In this document: positions 19,001-28,410 of the stretch, piece after piece | How positions within the stretch are numbered: the stretch's first letter is position 1 | Layout of the letters: each line of letters begins with the position of its first letter | NCBI RefSeq assembly: GCF_026410505.1 | Contig: NZ_JAPMIU010000004.1 | Span: 62,001 to 126,000, forward strand | Origin: Frateuria hangzhouensis | Lineage (GTDB): Bacteria; Pseudomonadota; Gammaproteobacteria; Xanthomonadales; Rhodanobacteraceae | Direction: 5' to 3' | Length of the DNA: 64,000 bases | The notes under the pieces: generated by a model | The model's input: only the letters and a program-made list of their open reading frames with translations | Told to the model about the DNA's origin: nothing | Databases searched by the model: none | Made by a program: the position numbers and the translations under genes

Positions 19001-21060
19001 CTCCAGCCGCCGCTGCGCTCGTACAGCCAGTAGAAGTCGCGCAGCTCACGCTGCAGGCGCACCTTCAGATGTTTGGCGGCGACCAGCTTGCCGTCGGCAT
19101 CGGCCCGCAGGATCTCGAACGCGGCCTGGCCCTCGCTCTGCGCGCCCTGCCCGGGATCGAACAGCGGGCGCACGCCGACCAGTTGCGGCGCCGGCCAGTA
19201 CACGCGCTCGAGCAGGCGGGTGACGGCGCGGCCGCCGCTCTCGAACACACTGCCGGAAAGGGTCACCGCCAGCGGCGCGAGCGGCTTGACGTCGGCCGGC
19301 AGCGTGATGTCCTGTGTGAGCTTGCCGTTCGCGTCGAGCCTGGAGTCGACGACGTCGCTGGCGCTCTTGGGCAGATCCACCGTGGGATCGCCGAAGAAAG
19401 TGTCCTTGAGCTGCTCCAGTGGATGCACTTCGGGCGCCACCAGCAGCTTGGCGGTGAAGCGGTTGCCTTCGGCGGGCGCGCCATAGAGGTAGCTCGAGGC
19501 CACCTCGAGCTTGAGCGGCTGGTTGGGCGCAAGCCGCGCCTGTGGGCTGTCCAGCGCAAGTTTGAGGCGTTCGGGCAGGAACTCCTCGACGTGGAACGGG
19601 AACGCCTCGACCGCCTCCTTCGCCGCCGGATCCAGGCGGAACTCGAGCTGCCACAAACCGGTGGGCGCGTCGGGCGGGACCACCTCGCTGAGCTGGAAGT
19701 AGTTGAGGTCGGCCGGCTGCAGCCGGGTGTCGGCCAGTGTGCGGCCGTCCGGCTGCTTCAGGCGCACGAACAGCGACTGCGGCTTCATCGGCTTGCCGTC
19801 GCCATCGCGCAGCAGCGCGGAGACGCGCATGGTCTCGCCGGGCCGGTACAGGTCGCGGCTGGACCAGGCGTAGACCTCGAACGGCGCCTGCCGGCGGCCG
19901 GTGACGTCGAAGTTGGAGATGTCCAGCGCCGGCCGGTTGAACGGCAGCACCGAGACGTCGTCGCCATGGCGCGCGATCAGCACGTCGGCCGGATCGAGCT
20001 TGTAGGCGATCAGCGCGTTGCCGTCGCCGTCGGTGGTGGCGGTGACCCGGGCCTCGCCGGAGGGCCCGTCGATGCGCACCTCCACGCCCGCCACCGGCGA
20101 GCCGTCACGCAACGAGGCCACGTGCAGCAGCGCGTTGTCGCGGTACACGCGCAGGTGCAGCCCGAGGTCGCTGACGAAGAAGATCGCGCTGTCGTAGCTG
20201 CCCTTGAAGGTGCCGCCCTGCTTGACCACCGCCATGTACACGCCGGGGCGCTGCAATTCGTGGATGTGCTGGATCGGCAGGTAAGTGACGGTGCGTTCGT
20301 TGTCCTCGCCGCCGAGCGCGAAACGGTTGGCGTAGACCGACTCGGCCATGTCGGTGATCGGCCGCTTCACCCGGTCGCCGTGCTCGCAGACGTTCCAGCG
20401 GTTGATGTCGTGGTCGAGCTCGTAGTTGTCGCGCTGCTTGTTGGACGGATAGGCGCAGTAGAGATCCGACAGCGCGTCGTCATGCACGCGGAAGAACTCC
20501 ACGTCGGCGTCGTGCACGTTGACCGACACCAGCGGCAGGCCGCGGCTGCCGCGCGCCGGCAGCACGCTGCCGTGCGAGGCGAAGCCCACCGCTGCCGGCA
20601 CGCTGCCCGAGTAGATGTCGCGCTTGAGTTCATGGCCCAGCGTGCGACCGTCGGCGGCGAGCAGGCCGGCATGCAGCAGCACGGCGTAATGGGTGTCCGG
20701 CTGCACGAACGGAAAGCGCAGCGTCCTGCCGTCGTCGCCCAGGCTCCAGCTGCCGCTGACGGACGCACCGTTCGGGCCGGTCACCGCGAGCTGGCGATCG
20801 AACGGCTGTGCGGCGGCCAACGGCACGTTGAAGCGCAGCACCAGCGCGGTGCGCGCATCGCGCCGGTCGGAACCGGCCGAGGCCAGCGCGAAGGCCGCCT
20901 TGCCCGGCGCGGACGCGGCGGAGGCGCTGGCTGCCGGGGCGCCCTGCAACGCCGGCTTGTCCTGCGATGGACGTTGGCAGCCCGCCAGCGTCACCAGTCC
21001 TGCCCATGCCAGACACAACACGACCTTGCGCGCCGAAAGCACGCGGAACGACTGCCACAT
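16075..21060 (-). CDS. yfhM: bacterial alpha-2-macroglobulin, lipoprotein (YfhM type)
   Basis: A 1661-residue periplasmic protease trap. The signal peptide ends in a lipobox (VTLAGC, Cys ~28), so it should be lipid-anchored. A long series of macroglobulin beta domains follows. The thioester motif is intact: YGCIEQTTS with the reactive Cys at residue 1177, as in type I bacterial macroglobulins. The paired PBP1C supports the known model in which the macroglobulin captures proteases that breach the outer membrane while PBP1C repairs peptidoglycan. The length matches E. coli YfhM (about 1650). The long open frame on the opposite strand is a GC-rich shadow. Confidence 0.96.
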   Translation of the reverse strand: MWQSFRVLSARKVVLCLAWAGLVTLAGCQRPSQDKPALQGAPAASASAASAPGKAAFALASAGSDRRDARTALVLRFNVPLAAAQPFDRQLAVTGPNGASVSGSWSLGDDGRTLRFPFVQPDTHYAVLLHAGLLAADGRTLGHELKRDIYSGSVPAAVGFASHGSVLPARGSRGLPLVSVNVHDADVEFFRVHDDALSDLYCAYPSNKQRDNYELDHDINRWNVCEHGDRVKRPITDMAESVYANRFALGGEDNERTVTYLPIQHIHELQRPGVYMAVVKQGGTFKGSYDSAIFFVSDLGLHLRVYRDNALLHVASLRDGSPVAGVEVRIDGPSGEARVTATTDGDGNALIAYKLDPADVLIARHGDDVSVLPFNRPALDISNFDVTGRRQAPFEVYAWSSRDLYRPGETMRVSALLRDGDGKPMKPQSLFVRLKQPDGRTLADTRLQPADLNYFQLSEVVPPDAPTGLWQLEFRLDPAAKEAVEAFPFHVEEFLPERLKLALDSPQARLAPNQPLKLEVASSYLYGAPAEGNRFTAKLLVAPEVHPLEQLKDTFFGDPTVDLPKSASDVVDSRLDANGKLTQDITLPADVKPLAPLAVTLSGSVFESGGRAVTRLLERVYWPAPQLVGVRPLFDPGQGAQSEGQAAFEILRADADGKLVAAKHLKVRLQRELRDFYWLYERSGGWSSDAHQRLQLIEEKDIDLAAGQRAHVEFPVEWGGYRLEVYDPQTQLTTVFPFFAGWSWEDENLGKEARPDKVKLQLDKARYRAGDTMKVTVTPPQEGPGLLLVESDHLLYVRDIDAKAGATFDIPVTKDWERHDVYVSALVFRGGEATEHTTPARALGVQHVTMERNDRRIPLALTAPDRMRPGNPLEVTVQARGLANTRAYVTLAAVDQGVINITGYPVPDAWAWMFAKRAFGVDAYDLYSRIIEAMDGAEARLRYGGDMSGKALPHAARLNPKVQIVDLFAAPVAFDAQGKATLRVEVPDFNGRLRLAALAWSADRFGNAEGAVTVRAPLVVEPGTPRVMAAGDKARISLDLKNLSGHDGTARVVVKGSGPISIANASREVALKDGAGTVLSMPVTAGAGAAVAKLDIHATLNDYVVDRHFEFAVRPAWPEQQHTVPLAIEAGKPAHLDAGAAKGLLPATVRAQLTLSTLPPLPYGSALRHLLDYPYGCIEQTTSKGYAALILDPATAKALGQSTNEAVRKAAVDGALARIASFQASNGHYSFWGGTSPIQTFITPYVVDFMLDAREEGFAVPQEVLQKSLKRLSDDLLGGGHRYYSYEHHDHLRIADEAYSGFVLARVNRAPLGTLRAIFDNDRSKLVAPLPLVHLGVALKLMGDGGRAQKAIDEAFAWTREHPWYVGDYGSELRDLALMVALTHRYGLAKPAYDAKLIEWARNATAREHATNQKVPYYHWSWSYLSTQEQAAIARVARAFDAGKAAPLAVDLTIAGKREAAPADKRLWTRELSLAELAGGITVQPAGEGTVFATLDIAGIPQQPPAADASQVDVRRRYFTTDGKPWEADTLKEGDSLIVELTIEARADMPDALVTDLLPGGLEVENLNLGGAQQWEGVVVDGIEMDQHAGAADLVHEEYRDDRYAAALRLRRGDPAHVFYLVRAVTPGVYTVPPPLVEDMYRPALRGIGKAAPAKITVVEP

Positions 21061-21151
21061 GACGATCCCCTTTCCTTGAGGTGCGGATGCATTATCGCCG
21101 GGATTCGTGGCAGCTCGCGGGCAGGGCGGGGACGCAGCGCTGACCGATTCC

Positions 21152-21210
21152 GTAGGGTGGGCTTCAGCCCACCATGTGCATCAGAGCCGGTGGGCTGAAG
21201 CCCACCCTAC
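21152..21210. repeat. inverted pair of family A repeats
   Basis: GTAGGGTGGGCTTCAGCCCA and its reverse complement face each other across a ~15-nt linker, giving a potential 22-bp stem. It lies 7 bp beyond the anti-sigma stop and upstream of the macroglobulin gene, where it may end or insulate transcription. Confidence 0.88.
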
Positions 21211-21216
21211 GATCGG

Positions 21217-21963
21217 CTAGATCAGCGGTTGCAGGGCGCGCGCGGCCACCTGCGCGTCGGCGTCATCGGCGCGGCTGACCATGGCGTAGTTGTAGCCGTT
21301 GCCCGAGCCGTATTGGGCCAGCAGGCCGCCGTCGATGCGCTCGCCGCGCGGCAGCAGGTGGCGGCGCGGACCGGGCGGACGCACGTAGAAGCTGATCGCG
21401 TGGCCGGCGGCGTCGCGGTAGAGCACCATCGCCGCGGCGCCCTGTTCGGTGGCGAACAGGCGCCCGCCGACCGGCCGGAAGTCGGCGGCGCGCAGGTCGG
21501 GCATCGCCACGCGGCGCTGGAAGTGGCGGTCCAGCCAGCCCTGCAGGTCACCGTCACGTTGCGGCACCAGATCCGGCCGGGTGCCGGGTTCCAGCGCGAG
21601 CAGGCGGTAGGCGGTCAGCGCGTCGCCCATCGGCAGAGCGGCGGCGCGCCAGCCGCGCACCTGCCAGCCGCCCAGTCCGCCGAGGCCGAGGCACAGCACC
21701 AGCGAGGCGGCCAGCGCCAGCCGCGCGACCGTGCGCTGGTGCCGGCGCCGGCGGATCGCGGCCGGGTCGAGCGCCGGGTTGTCCGGCAGCGCCGGGCCGC
21801 CGGCCAGGGAGGCGCGCAGGTGCTGGGCGTCGCGTTGCCAGGCCTGCAGTTCCGCGGCGCGTTCGGGGTGTCGGGCCAGGTAAAGCCCCACCGCCGCGCG
21901 GCGCTCGCCATCGAGACGGCCGTCGACGTAGGCATGGAGGTCGTGTTCGCTCGGTTGGTTCAT
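21217..21963 (-). CDS. anti-sigma factor, membrane-bound
   Basis: A 248-residue protein with a cytoplasmic N-terminal domain beginning HDLHAYVDGRLDGERRAAV, the typical start of proteobacterial anti-sigma factors of ECF sigmas. One transmembrane helix follows at residues ~80-102 (LALAASLVLCLGLGGLGGW), then a periplasmic sensor domain. No zinc-binding CxxC is present. ATG 21963 overlaps the stop of the sigma gene (ATGA), so the pair is translationally coupled, as expected for stoichiometric sigma/anti-sigma partners. The signal sensed is not evident. Confidence 0.88.
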   Translation of the reverse strand: MNQPSEHDLHAYVDGRLDGERRAAVGLYLARHPERAAELQAWQRDAQHLRASLAGGPALPDNPALDPAAIRRRRHQRTVARLALAASLVLCLGLGGLGGWQVRGWRAAALPMGDALTAYRLLALEPGTRPDLVPQRDGDLQGWLDRHFQRRVAMPDLRAADFRPVGGRLFATEQGAAAMVLYRDAAGHAISFYVRPPGPRRHLLPRGERIDGGLLAQYGSGNGYNYAMVSRADDADAQVAARALQPLI

Positions 21964-22475
21964 CGCAGCACCCGCAGGGTGGGAGTGGTGGTTTCGCCCT
22001 CGCCGAGGCGGCGCAACGCCTGGCGGGCGCGCGACAGCCGCGACATCACGGTGCCGATCGGCACCTCGAGGATCTGCGCGACTTCCTGGTAGCTCAAGCC
22101 CTCCACGGTGACCCACAACAGCAGGCTGCGCTGCTCGGGGTTAAGCCGCGCAAACGCCTGCAGCATCGCGTGCGCCACCGCCTCGCGCTCGGCCGAGGGC
22201 CACTGCGGCTCCTCTTCCGTGCGCAGGCGACCGAGCAGCCAGGCGTGGCGTTGCGCGCGGCGACGGCCATCGAGGAACTGCCGGTACAGAATCGCGAACA
22301 GCCAGCTGCGCAGCGAGGCGTCCGGGCGCCGGCTGGACCAGCGCGACAGCGCGCGCTCGAGCGTGGCCTGCACCAGGTCGTCGGCCGTGGTGGGGTCGCG
22401 CGTGAGCCACTGCGCGAAGCGCCGCAACCGCGGCAGCAGTTCGCGCAAGGCATCGTCGAGCGGGTGGTGAAGCAT
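21960..22475 (-). CDS. ECF-family RNA polymerase sigma factor
   Basis: A 171-residue sigma70-family factor with only regions 2 and 4. Region 2 is visible as RRFAQWLTRDPTTADDLVQA through WLFAILYRQFLDGRR. Region 4 has LLWVTVEGLSYQEVAQILEV followed by PIGTVMSRLSRARQALRR, the -35 recognition helix. The length is normal for ECF factors. It is immediately upstream of, and coupled to, its anti-sigma gene. ECF operons usually autoregulate, but no promoter motif could be assigned with confidence. Confidence 0.93.
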   Translation of the reverse strand: MLHHPLDDALRELLPRLRRFAQWLTRDPTTADDLVQATLERALSRWSSRRPDASLRSWLFAILYRQFLDGRRRAQRHAWLLGRLRTEEEPQWPSAEREAVAHAMLQAFARLNPEQRSLLLWVTVEGLSYQEVAQILEVPIGTVMSRLSRARQALRRLGEGETTTPTLRVLR

Positions 22476-22556
22476 GGCCGACTCCGGCGGGGGCTTGGTC
22501 GGGAGACGCGGTTCGGGGCCGATTATTCCATTGCGCTGCGACGCGGGTCCGTGGAT

Positions 22557-22578
22557 GGTGGGCTGAAGCCCACCCTAC
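22557..22578. repeat. palindromic repeat, family A
   Basis: GGTGGGCTGAAGCCCACC followed by CTAC; a single copy between the ECF sigma gene and the diguanylate cyclase gene. Confidence 0.82.
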
Positions 22579-22608
22579 GACGAGCGGCGGGCGGACGCGG
22601 TGACGGGA

Positions 22609-23571
22609 TTACGGCGCGGCGCGATGGCGGCCGCGCTTGGCGTCGAGCATCAGCAGATCCGCCTCGCGGTACGCCTCGCCCAGGTCGCGGCCCGGACCGC
22701 GCCAGCTGTAGCCGAGGGTGGCGGCCACCCCGGCCGCGCGCAGGGTCTGCTCGATGCGGGTGGCCTGGCGGGCCAGTTCGGTGGGGCCGACGTCCAGCAC
22801 CAGCACCACGAATTCGTCGCCGCCCAGGCGCGCGACCACGTCGACGCCGCGCACCGCGTTCGAGATCTCCTGTGCGGCGCGCTGGATCAACGCGTCGCCG
22901 GCGTTGTGGCCCTGGCTGTCGTTGGTCTGTTTGAGGCGGTCCAGGTCGACCACCACGACGCCGGCGGTGGTGTGTTCGTCGCGGCAGCGCTGCTCCTCCA
23001 GCGCGAGCAGTTCGCGCCAGCCGCGGCGGTTGAAGATGCCGGTCATCGGGTCGGTCATGGCTTCCAGCTCGGCCCGTTCGGCGCGGCGCTGGGTTTCCTT
23101 CAGGTCGACGTCGTGGCTCCACAGCGTGGCGAGCATCTGCGCGCACAGTTGCACGATCGGCAGCCAGCGCTCCACGTCCACCGGGACCGGCTGCGGATCG
23201 ATCGCGCAAAGCGTGCCGATCGCGCCATGGTCGAGCTGCACCGGCACGCCCAGGTAGGCGCCGATGCCGCGGCCGACGATCGGCGCGGCGGCGTACGGCG
23301 CATGCGCGGCGACGTCGGCCACCACGCACGGGCCGCCGCGCACCATGCGCGAGCAGATCGAATCGGCCCATTTCAGCGCTTCGCCGCTGCGCACGCCGTA
23401 ACGATCGTCCGAGGCGGCCAGCACCAGCCAGTCTTCGCCGTCGACGCGGGTGAAATACCAGGCGCCCACGCCGGTGCGCTCGCGCAGCATCGACAGGCAG
23501 GCCTGGGCCGCTTCGCGGAAGCCGCCGAACGAGGGCAGCGGAGGTAACAGCAATTCGGGCGGCGAGCTCAT
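22609..23571 (-). CDS. GAF-GGDEF diguanylate cyclase
   Basis: A 320-residue soluble protein. Residues ~20-150 form a GAF-type sensor (CLSMLRERTGVGAWYFTRVD, then GAYLGVPVQLDHGAIGTLCA). Residues ~165-315 form a GGDEF domain: DPMTGIFNRRGW, VVDLDRLKQTNDSQGHNAGD and the intact active site ARLGGDEFVVL. The predicted activity is synthesis of cyclic di-GMP from two GTP. No RxxD inhibitory site is obvious five residues before GGDEF. ATG 23571 is used; a longer frame upstream lacks family similarity. It stands alone between the ECF sigma operon and the oxidase operon. Confidence 0.9.
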   Translation of the reverse strand: MSSPPELLLPPLPSFGGFREAAQACLSMLRERTGVGAWYFTRVDGEDWLVLAASDDRYGVRSGEALKWADSICSRMVRGGPCVVADVAAHAPYAAAPIVGRGIGAYLGVPVQLDHGAIGTLCAIDPQPVPVDVERWLPIVQLCAQMLATLWSHDVDLKETQRRAERAELEAMTDPMTGIFNRRGWRELLALEEQRCRDEHTTAGVVVVDLDRLKQTNDSQGHNAGDALIQRAAQEISNAVRGVDVVARLGGDEFVVLVLDVGPTELARQATRIEQTLRAAGVAATLGYSWRGPGRDLGEAYREADLLMLDAKRGRHRAAP

Positions 23572-23694
23572 GGGCGGATCGATGCGATGGCGACAAACGG
23601 CGGCGGGTTTCACGAGGCCCGCCACGATCGTGCCGGCATGTCGATGAATTCCCCCCTGCCCGCGGCGCAGCAACTTCCATGCCACGGAGCCGGC

Positions 23695-24030
23695 TTACCA
23701 GGGCGCCAGCAGCGGCGCGCGCGTCAGCACGTCGGCCAACGCCAGCGCGATCATCACCGCCAGCCAGGCGAAGCCCGCACTGGCGACAATGCGCAGCAGC
23801 GCGTTGTCGGTTTTCAGGCGCATGAAGATCGTCAGCACGAGCAAGGCCTTGGCCACCGCGATGCCGAGGTTGGCCACGGTATTGAAGACCCCGAGCTCCA
23901 GCAGCGCACTGCCGGCGCTCAGGCCCAGCAGCACCAGCAGCGCGAGCAGCGTCCACAGGTTGCCGCCGAGCGAGGGCGGCCGCGGGCCGCTCCCGTGGCT
24001 GCGCTGTGGCCGCGCCGCGGGAGTGTTCAT
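23695..24030 (-). CDS. cytochrome c oxidase subunit IV (caa3-type)
   Basis: A 111-residue membrane protein with three hydrophobic helices (residues ~26-45, ~50-70, ~84-105) and the family segment LGIAVAKALLVLTIFMRLK. That matches prokaryotic COX4/CtaF-type subunit IV. ATG 24030 overlaps the stop of subunit III (ATGA). It is the last gene of the long leftward respiratory operon. It probably stabilises subunit III. Confidence 0.85.
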   Translation of the reverse strand: MNTPAARPQRSHGSGPRPPSLGGNLWTLLALLVLLGLSAGSALLELGVFNTVANLGIAVAKALLVLTIFMRLKTDNALLRIVASAGFAWLAVMIALALADVLTRAPLLAPW

Positions 24031-24670
24031 CCGGCCCTCCCGACCAGGTAGATCAGCGGGTAGACGAAGATCCACACGATGTCGACCAGGTGCCAGTACA
24101 GCGCGGTCAGTTCCAGCGGCGTGTGGTACCGGGCGTCGTAGGCGCGGTGCCAGGTGCGCCAGGCCATCACGATCAGCAGCACCACGCCGATGGACACGTG
24201 CAGGCTGTGGAAGAGCGTGATGAAGTAGTACAGGCAGTAGAAGATCTCCATGCCCTTCGCGTACACGCCCTGCTGGGTCCAGTGGACGGCCGGGATCAGC
24301 CCTTCCCGGTACTCGGCGTAGTACTCGAAGCCATGCATCACCAGGAAGCTGGCGCCCAGCGCCGCGGTGATCCCCAGCAATGCCGTGGCCAGCTGCCGGC
24401 CGCCCAGTTGCACCTCGCGCACGGACAGCGCCACGGCGCAGCTGCTGGTCAGCAGCACCGCCGTCTCGATCGTGCCCAGCAGCATGTCGGTATGCCGGCT
24501 GCCCGCGGCAAAGGCATCGGGAAAGCGCACGCGGCACAGCGTGTAGCCGGCGAACAGCACGCCGAAGAACAGGATCTCGGTGGCCAGGAACGCCCACATG
24601 CCCAGCGTCGCGGCCTCGCGCTGCTGCACGGGGTCGTCGAACTGCTCGGGCACGGGATGGAGGCGGGCGT

Positions 24671-24674
<4 letters not shown>
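24027..24674 (-). CDS. ctaE: cytochrome c oxidase subunit III
   Basis: A 215-residue membrane protein with five helices, the short form found in caa3 and bo3 oxidases. It shows [51 protein letters not shown] and the conserved C-terminal [23 protein letters not shown] 24674 overlaps the subunit I stop, and its own stop overlaps the subunit IV start. This subunit supports proton uptake and stability of the oxidase but carries no redox centre. Confidence 0.95.
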
Positions 24675-26258
<1,584 letters not shown>

Positions 26259-26275
<17 letters not shown>

Positions 26276-27191
26276 CGTTCTCCGTCTGCGTGCCGCGGGT
26301 CTTCAGGTAGGCCACCAGGGCCAGCACGTCCTCCTCGCCGATGCGGCCCTCGAAGCTCGGCATGATCGGTTCGTAGCCGGCCGCGATCTGCTTCTTCGGC
26401 AGCAGGATCGCGTCGTGCAGGTAGCGCTCGTCGGCCAGCGCCTGCGAGCCGTCGGCCAGCGGCACGGTACGGCCGTAGAGGTCGTCGAGGTCGGGCGCGT
26501 GCACGCCCGCCCGGGGATCGTGGCATCCGCTGCAGCCGAGCTGCCGGAACAGCGCCCTGCCCTGCGCGGCCAGGCCGACGCCCGCGTGTGCCTGCAGCCA
26601 GCGCGCGTAATCGCCCGCCGCCATGGCCACCACCCGACCGCGCATGCGCGAGTGGTCGGTGCCGCAGAACTCGGCGCAGAACAGATGGTAGGTGCCCGCC
26701 TTCGTGGCGGTGAACCACAGTTGCGTGTAGCGGTCGGGCAGCACGTCCTGCTTTACCCGGAAAGCCGGCACGTAGAAGCTGTGGATCACGTCCTGCGAGG
26801 TCATCATCAGGCGGATCGGCTGGCCCACCGGCACGTGCAGCTGGTCGATCTCGCGCTGGCCGCCGGGGTGCTGCACCTTCCACATCCACTGCTTGGCGAC
26901 GACGTAGACCGGTGCGGCGTCCTTCGGCGGCGTGCGCAACTTGATCCACAGATGCACGCTCCAGCCGAAGATGCCCATGAACAACACGAAGGGCACCAGC
27001 GTCCAGGTCAGCTCCACGCCCAGGTGCTGTCGCGGCGGCGTGCGCTCGGCGGCGGTGCCGCGGCGGTATTTCACGCAGAACACGATCATCACCGTGAACA
27101 CGCCGACCACCACCAGCGTGCACAGCGCCAGCAACGCGTTGAACAGGTCGTCGACGTTCGCGGCGACGCTGGAGGCCTGCGGCAGGATCAT
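26259..27191 (-). CDS. ctaC: cytochrome c oxidase subunit II with fused cytochrome c domain
   Basis: A 310-residue protein. Two N-terminal helices ([20 protein letters not shown] and [20 protein letters not shown]) lead into a periplasmic cupredoxin domain. The binuclear CuA site is intact in [13 protein letters not shown], with an earlier His in [11 protein letters not shown]. The C-terminal ~100 residues hold a cytochrome c domain with haem motif CSGCH, defining a caa3-type enzyme that needs no separate cytochrome c. ATG 27191 overlaps the Sco gene stop by 4 bp. The 3' end overlaps subunit I by 17 bp. Confidence 0.96.
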
Positions 27192-28003
27192 GCGCGCGCC
27201 CTCCGCCGCAGCCACATCAGCCAGCCGCCCAGCGCCAGCACGAACGCCACGCCCAGCACCTGCATGGTGCGGCCGATCGCCAGGCTGTAGCGGCCGGTGG
27301 AGGGGTCGTAGCCGCAACACAGCAGCACCAGGCGGTCGATCACGCTGCCCAGTTCGCCCTGCGAGGCGTGCACCAGTGCCAGGCGCAGCGAGGCCGGCGG
27401 CCAGGACACGCCGAAAAAGTACTGCGCCACCTTGCCGTCGGGGGTGATCGCCACCAGGCCGGCGGCGTGGGCGTACTGGTGGAGGTTCTCGTCGTAGAAG
27501 TAGCGGAAGCCGACCGCCCGGGCGAGCGCGGTAATGGACGGCTGGTCGCCGGTGAGGAAATGCCAGCGCGGCACCGACGCCTTCGGCTGCATGCGCGCGA
27601 GCATGGCCTGGGCGTGGCGGGCATCGGCCGGGGTTTCGGCCGGGTCGATGCTGACGAAGGCCACTTCGAAGTCGCGACCGGGTCGCAGGTCGAGTCCGGC
27701 GAGGGAGTGCGCCATGCCTTTGAGCACCACGTCGCACAGGTTGGGGCAGCGGTAATAGCCCAGCGCGAGCAACAGCGGCTTGCCGTTGGCGAGCGTGTGC
27801 AGGTCGACCGGCTTGCCGTTGACGTCGCGGAAGCCGGCATGCGCGGGGATCGAAGCGCCCAGGCGTTGGTCGAAGCCCGCGCGCTGGGTGAGATCCGGCG
27901 GCGGGAACGGCGCCTGCGTGGCCGAAACGACGGTCGCGACCAACAACAACACTAGCGCACGGAACCCTTGTAGGAGCGCACCCTGTGCGCGACCGCGACG
28001 CAT
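27188..28003 (-). CDS. SCO1/SenC-family copper chaperone
   Basis: About 271 residues. The thioredoxin fold carries the copper-binding CPNLC motif in GYYRCPNLCDVVLKGM, with the distal His in GDQPSI...HQYAHAAG. A C-terminal membrane anchor (MQVLGVAFVLALGGWLMWL) makes it membrane-tethered. It should deliver copper to the CuA site of the adjacent subunit II. The best start, ATG 28003, lies inside a family B palindromic repeat, which supplies the first ~12 residues (MRRGRAQGALLQG) before a hydrophobic core and an SATQA-like cleavage region. The original start may have been displaced by the repeat. The stop overlaps the subunit II start. Confidence 0.88.
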   Translation of the reverse strand: MRRGRAQGALLQGFRALVLLLVATVVSATQAPFPPPDLTQRAGFDQRLGASIPAHAGFRDVNGKPVDLHTLANGKPLLLALGYYRCPNLCDVVLKGMAHSLAGLDLRPGRDFEVAFVSIDPAETPADARHAQAMLARMQPKASVPRWHFLTGDQPSITALARAVGFRYFYDENLHQYAHAAGLVAITPDGKVAQYFFGVSWPPASLRLALVHASQGELGSVIDRLVLLCCGYDPSTGRYSLAIGRTMQVLGVAFVLALGGWLMWLRRRARA

Positions 28004-28041
28004 GGCGTTGCCCCCCGGTCGCGCACAGGGTGCGCTCCTGC
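27970..28041. repeat. palindromic repeat pair, family B, overlapping the Sco start
   Basis: GTAGGAGCGCACCCTGTGCG and its near-exact reverse complement flank a ~25-nt linker that contains the ATG used for the Sco gene. Confidence 0.88.
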
Positions 28042-28056
28042 AGGTGTCCCGGAGGA

Positions 28057-28410
28057 TCATCGGGCACGCTCCGTCGATGCGGCAGGCGCGGGCTTGGCGG
28101 CCAGCAATGCCATGGCCCGCGAAATCGGAATCCGCGCCACCGTGTGCGTACCATCCATCCACTCATAGCCATCCAGACGCGAACGCTGCAGCGCGCGCTC
28201 TGCCGCAATGTCGACGGCCGGGTCCTGCTGCAACCGCGGCTGCGGCGGGATCGGCCGCGCCGGCTGCTCACCCGCGGTCAGCACCGGCCGCGCCCACATG
28301 TACACCAGCAGCACGATCGCCAGCAGGCTGAGCGCCAGGATCGCCGCCGCCCAGTGCAGCAGGCCGGCGGCCACCGTGTAGGACTCATGCGAGTCAGGCT
28401 GCCGACTCAT
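28057..28410 (-). CDS. small membrane protein of the ACIII-oxidase operon
   Basis: A 117-residue protein with one hydrophobic helix (LLHWAAAILALSLLAIVLLVYMW) and a soluble tail. The tail contains PRLQQDPAVDIAAERALQR and YEWMDGTHTVARIPISRAM. That tail pattern (short linker Pro-Arg-Leu-Gln, then a Tyr-x-Trp-x-Asp ... Arg-Ile-Pro-Ile-x-Arg-Ala-Met motif) recurs, as I recall, in unnamed proteins beside alternative complex III or Sco genes. Its ATG overlaps the stop of actF (ATGA), so it is part of the operon. A role in assembly or as an accessory subunit is inferred from context only. Confidence 0.75.
   Translation of the reverse strand: MSRQPDSHESYTVAAGLLHWAAAILALSLLAIVLLVYMWARPVLTAGEQPARPIPPQPRLQQDPAVDIAAERALQRSRLDGYEWMDGTHTVARIPISRAMALLAAKPAPAASTERAR

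Noticed and set aside
15895-21198. A 1767-codon open frame on the + strand opposite the alpha-2-macroglobulin gene
   Set aside because: Its translation is low-complexity (rich in Gly, Val, Arg, His, Gln) with no domains, while the opposite strand encodes a clear lipoprotein with thioester. It is a shadow of GC-rich third positions.
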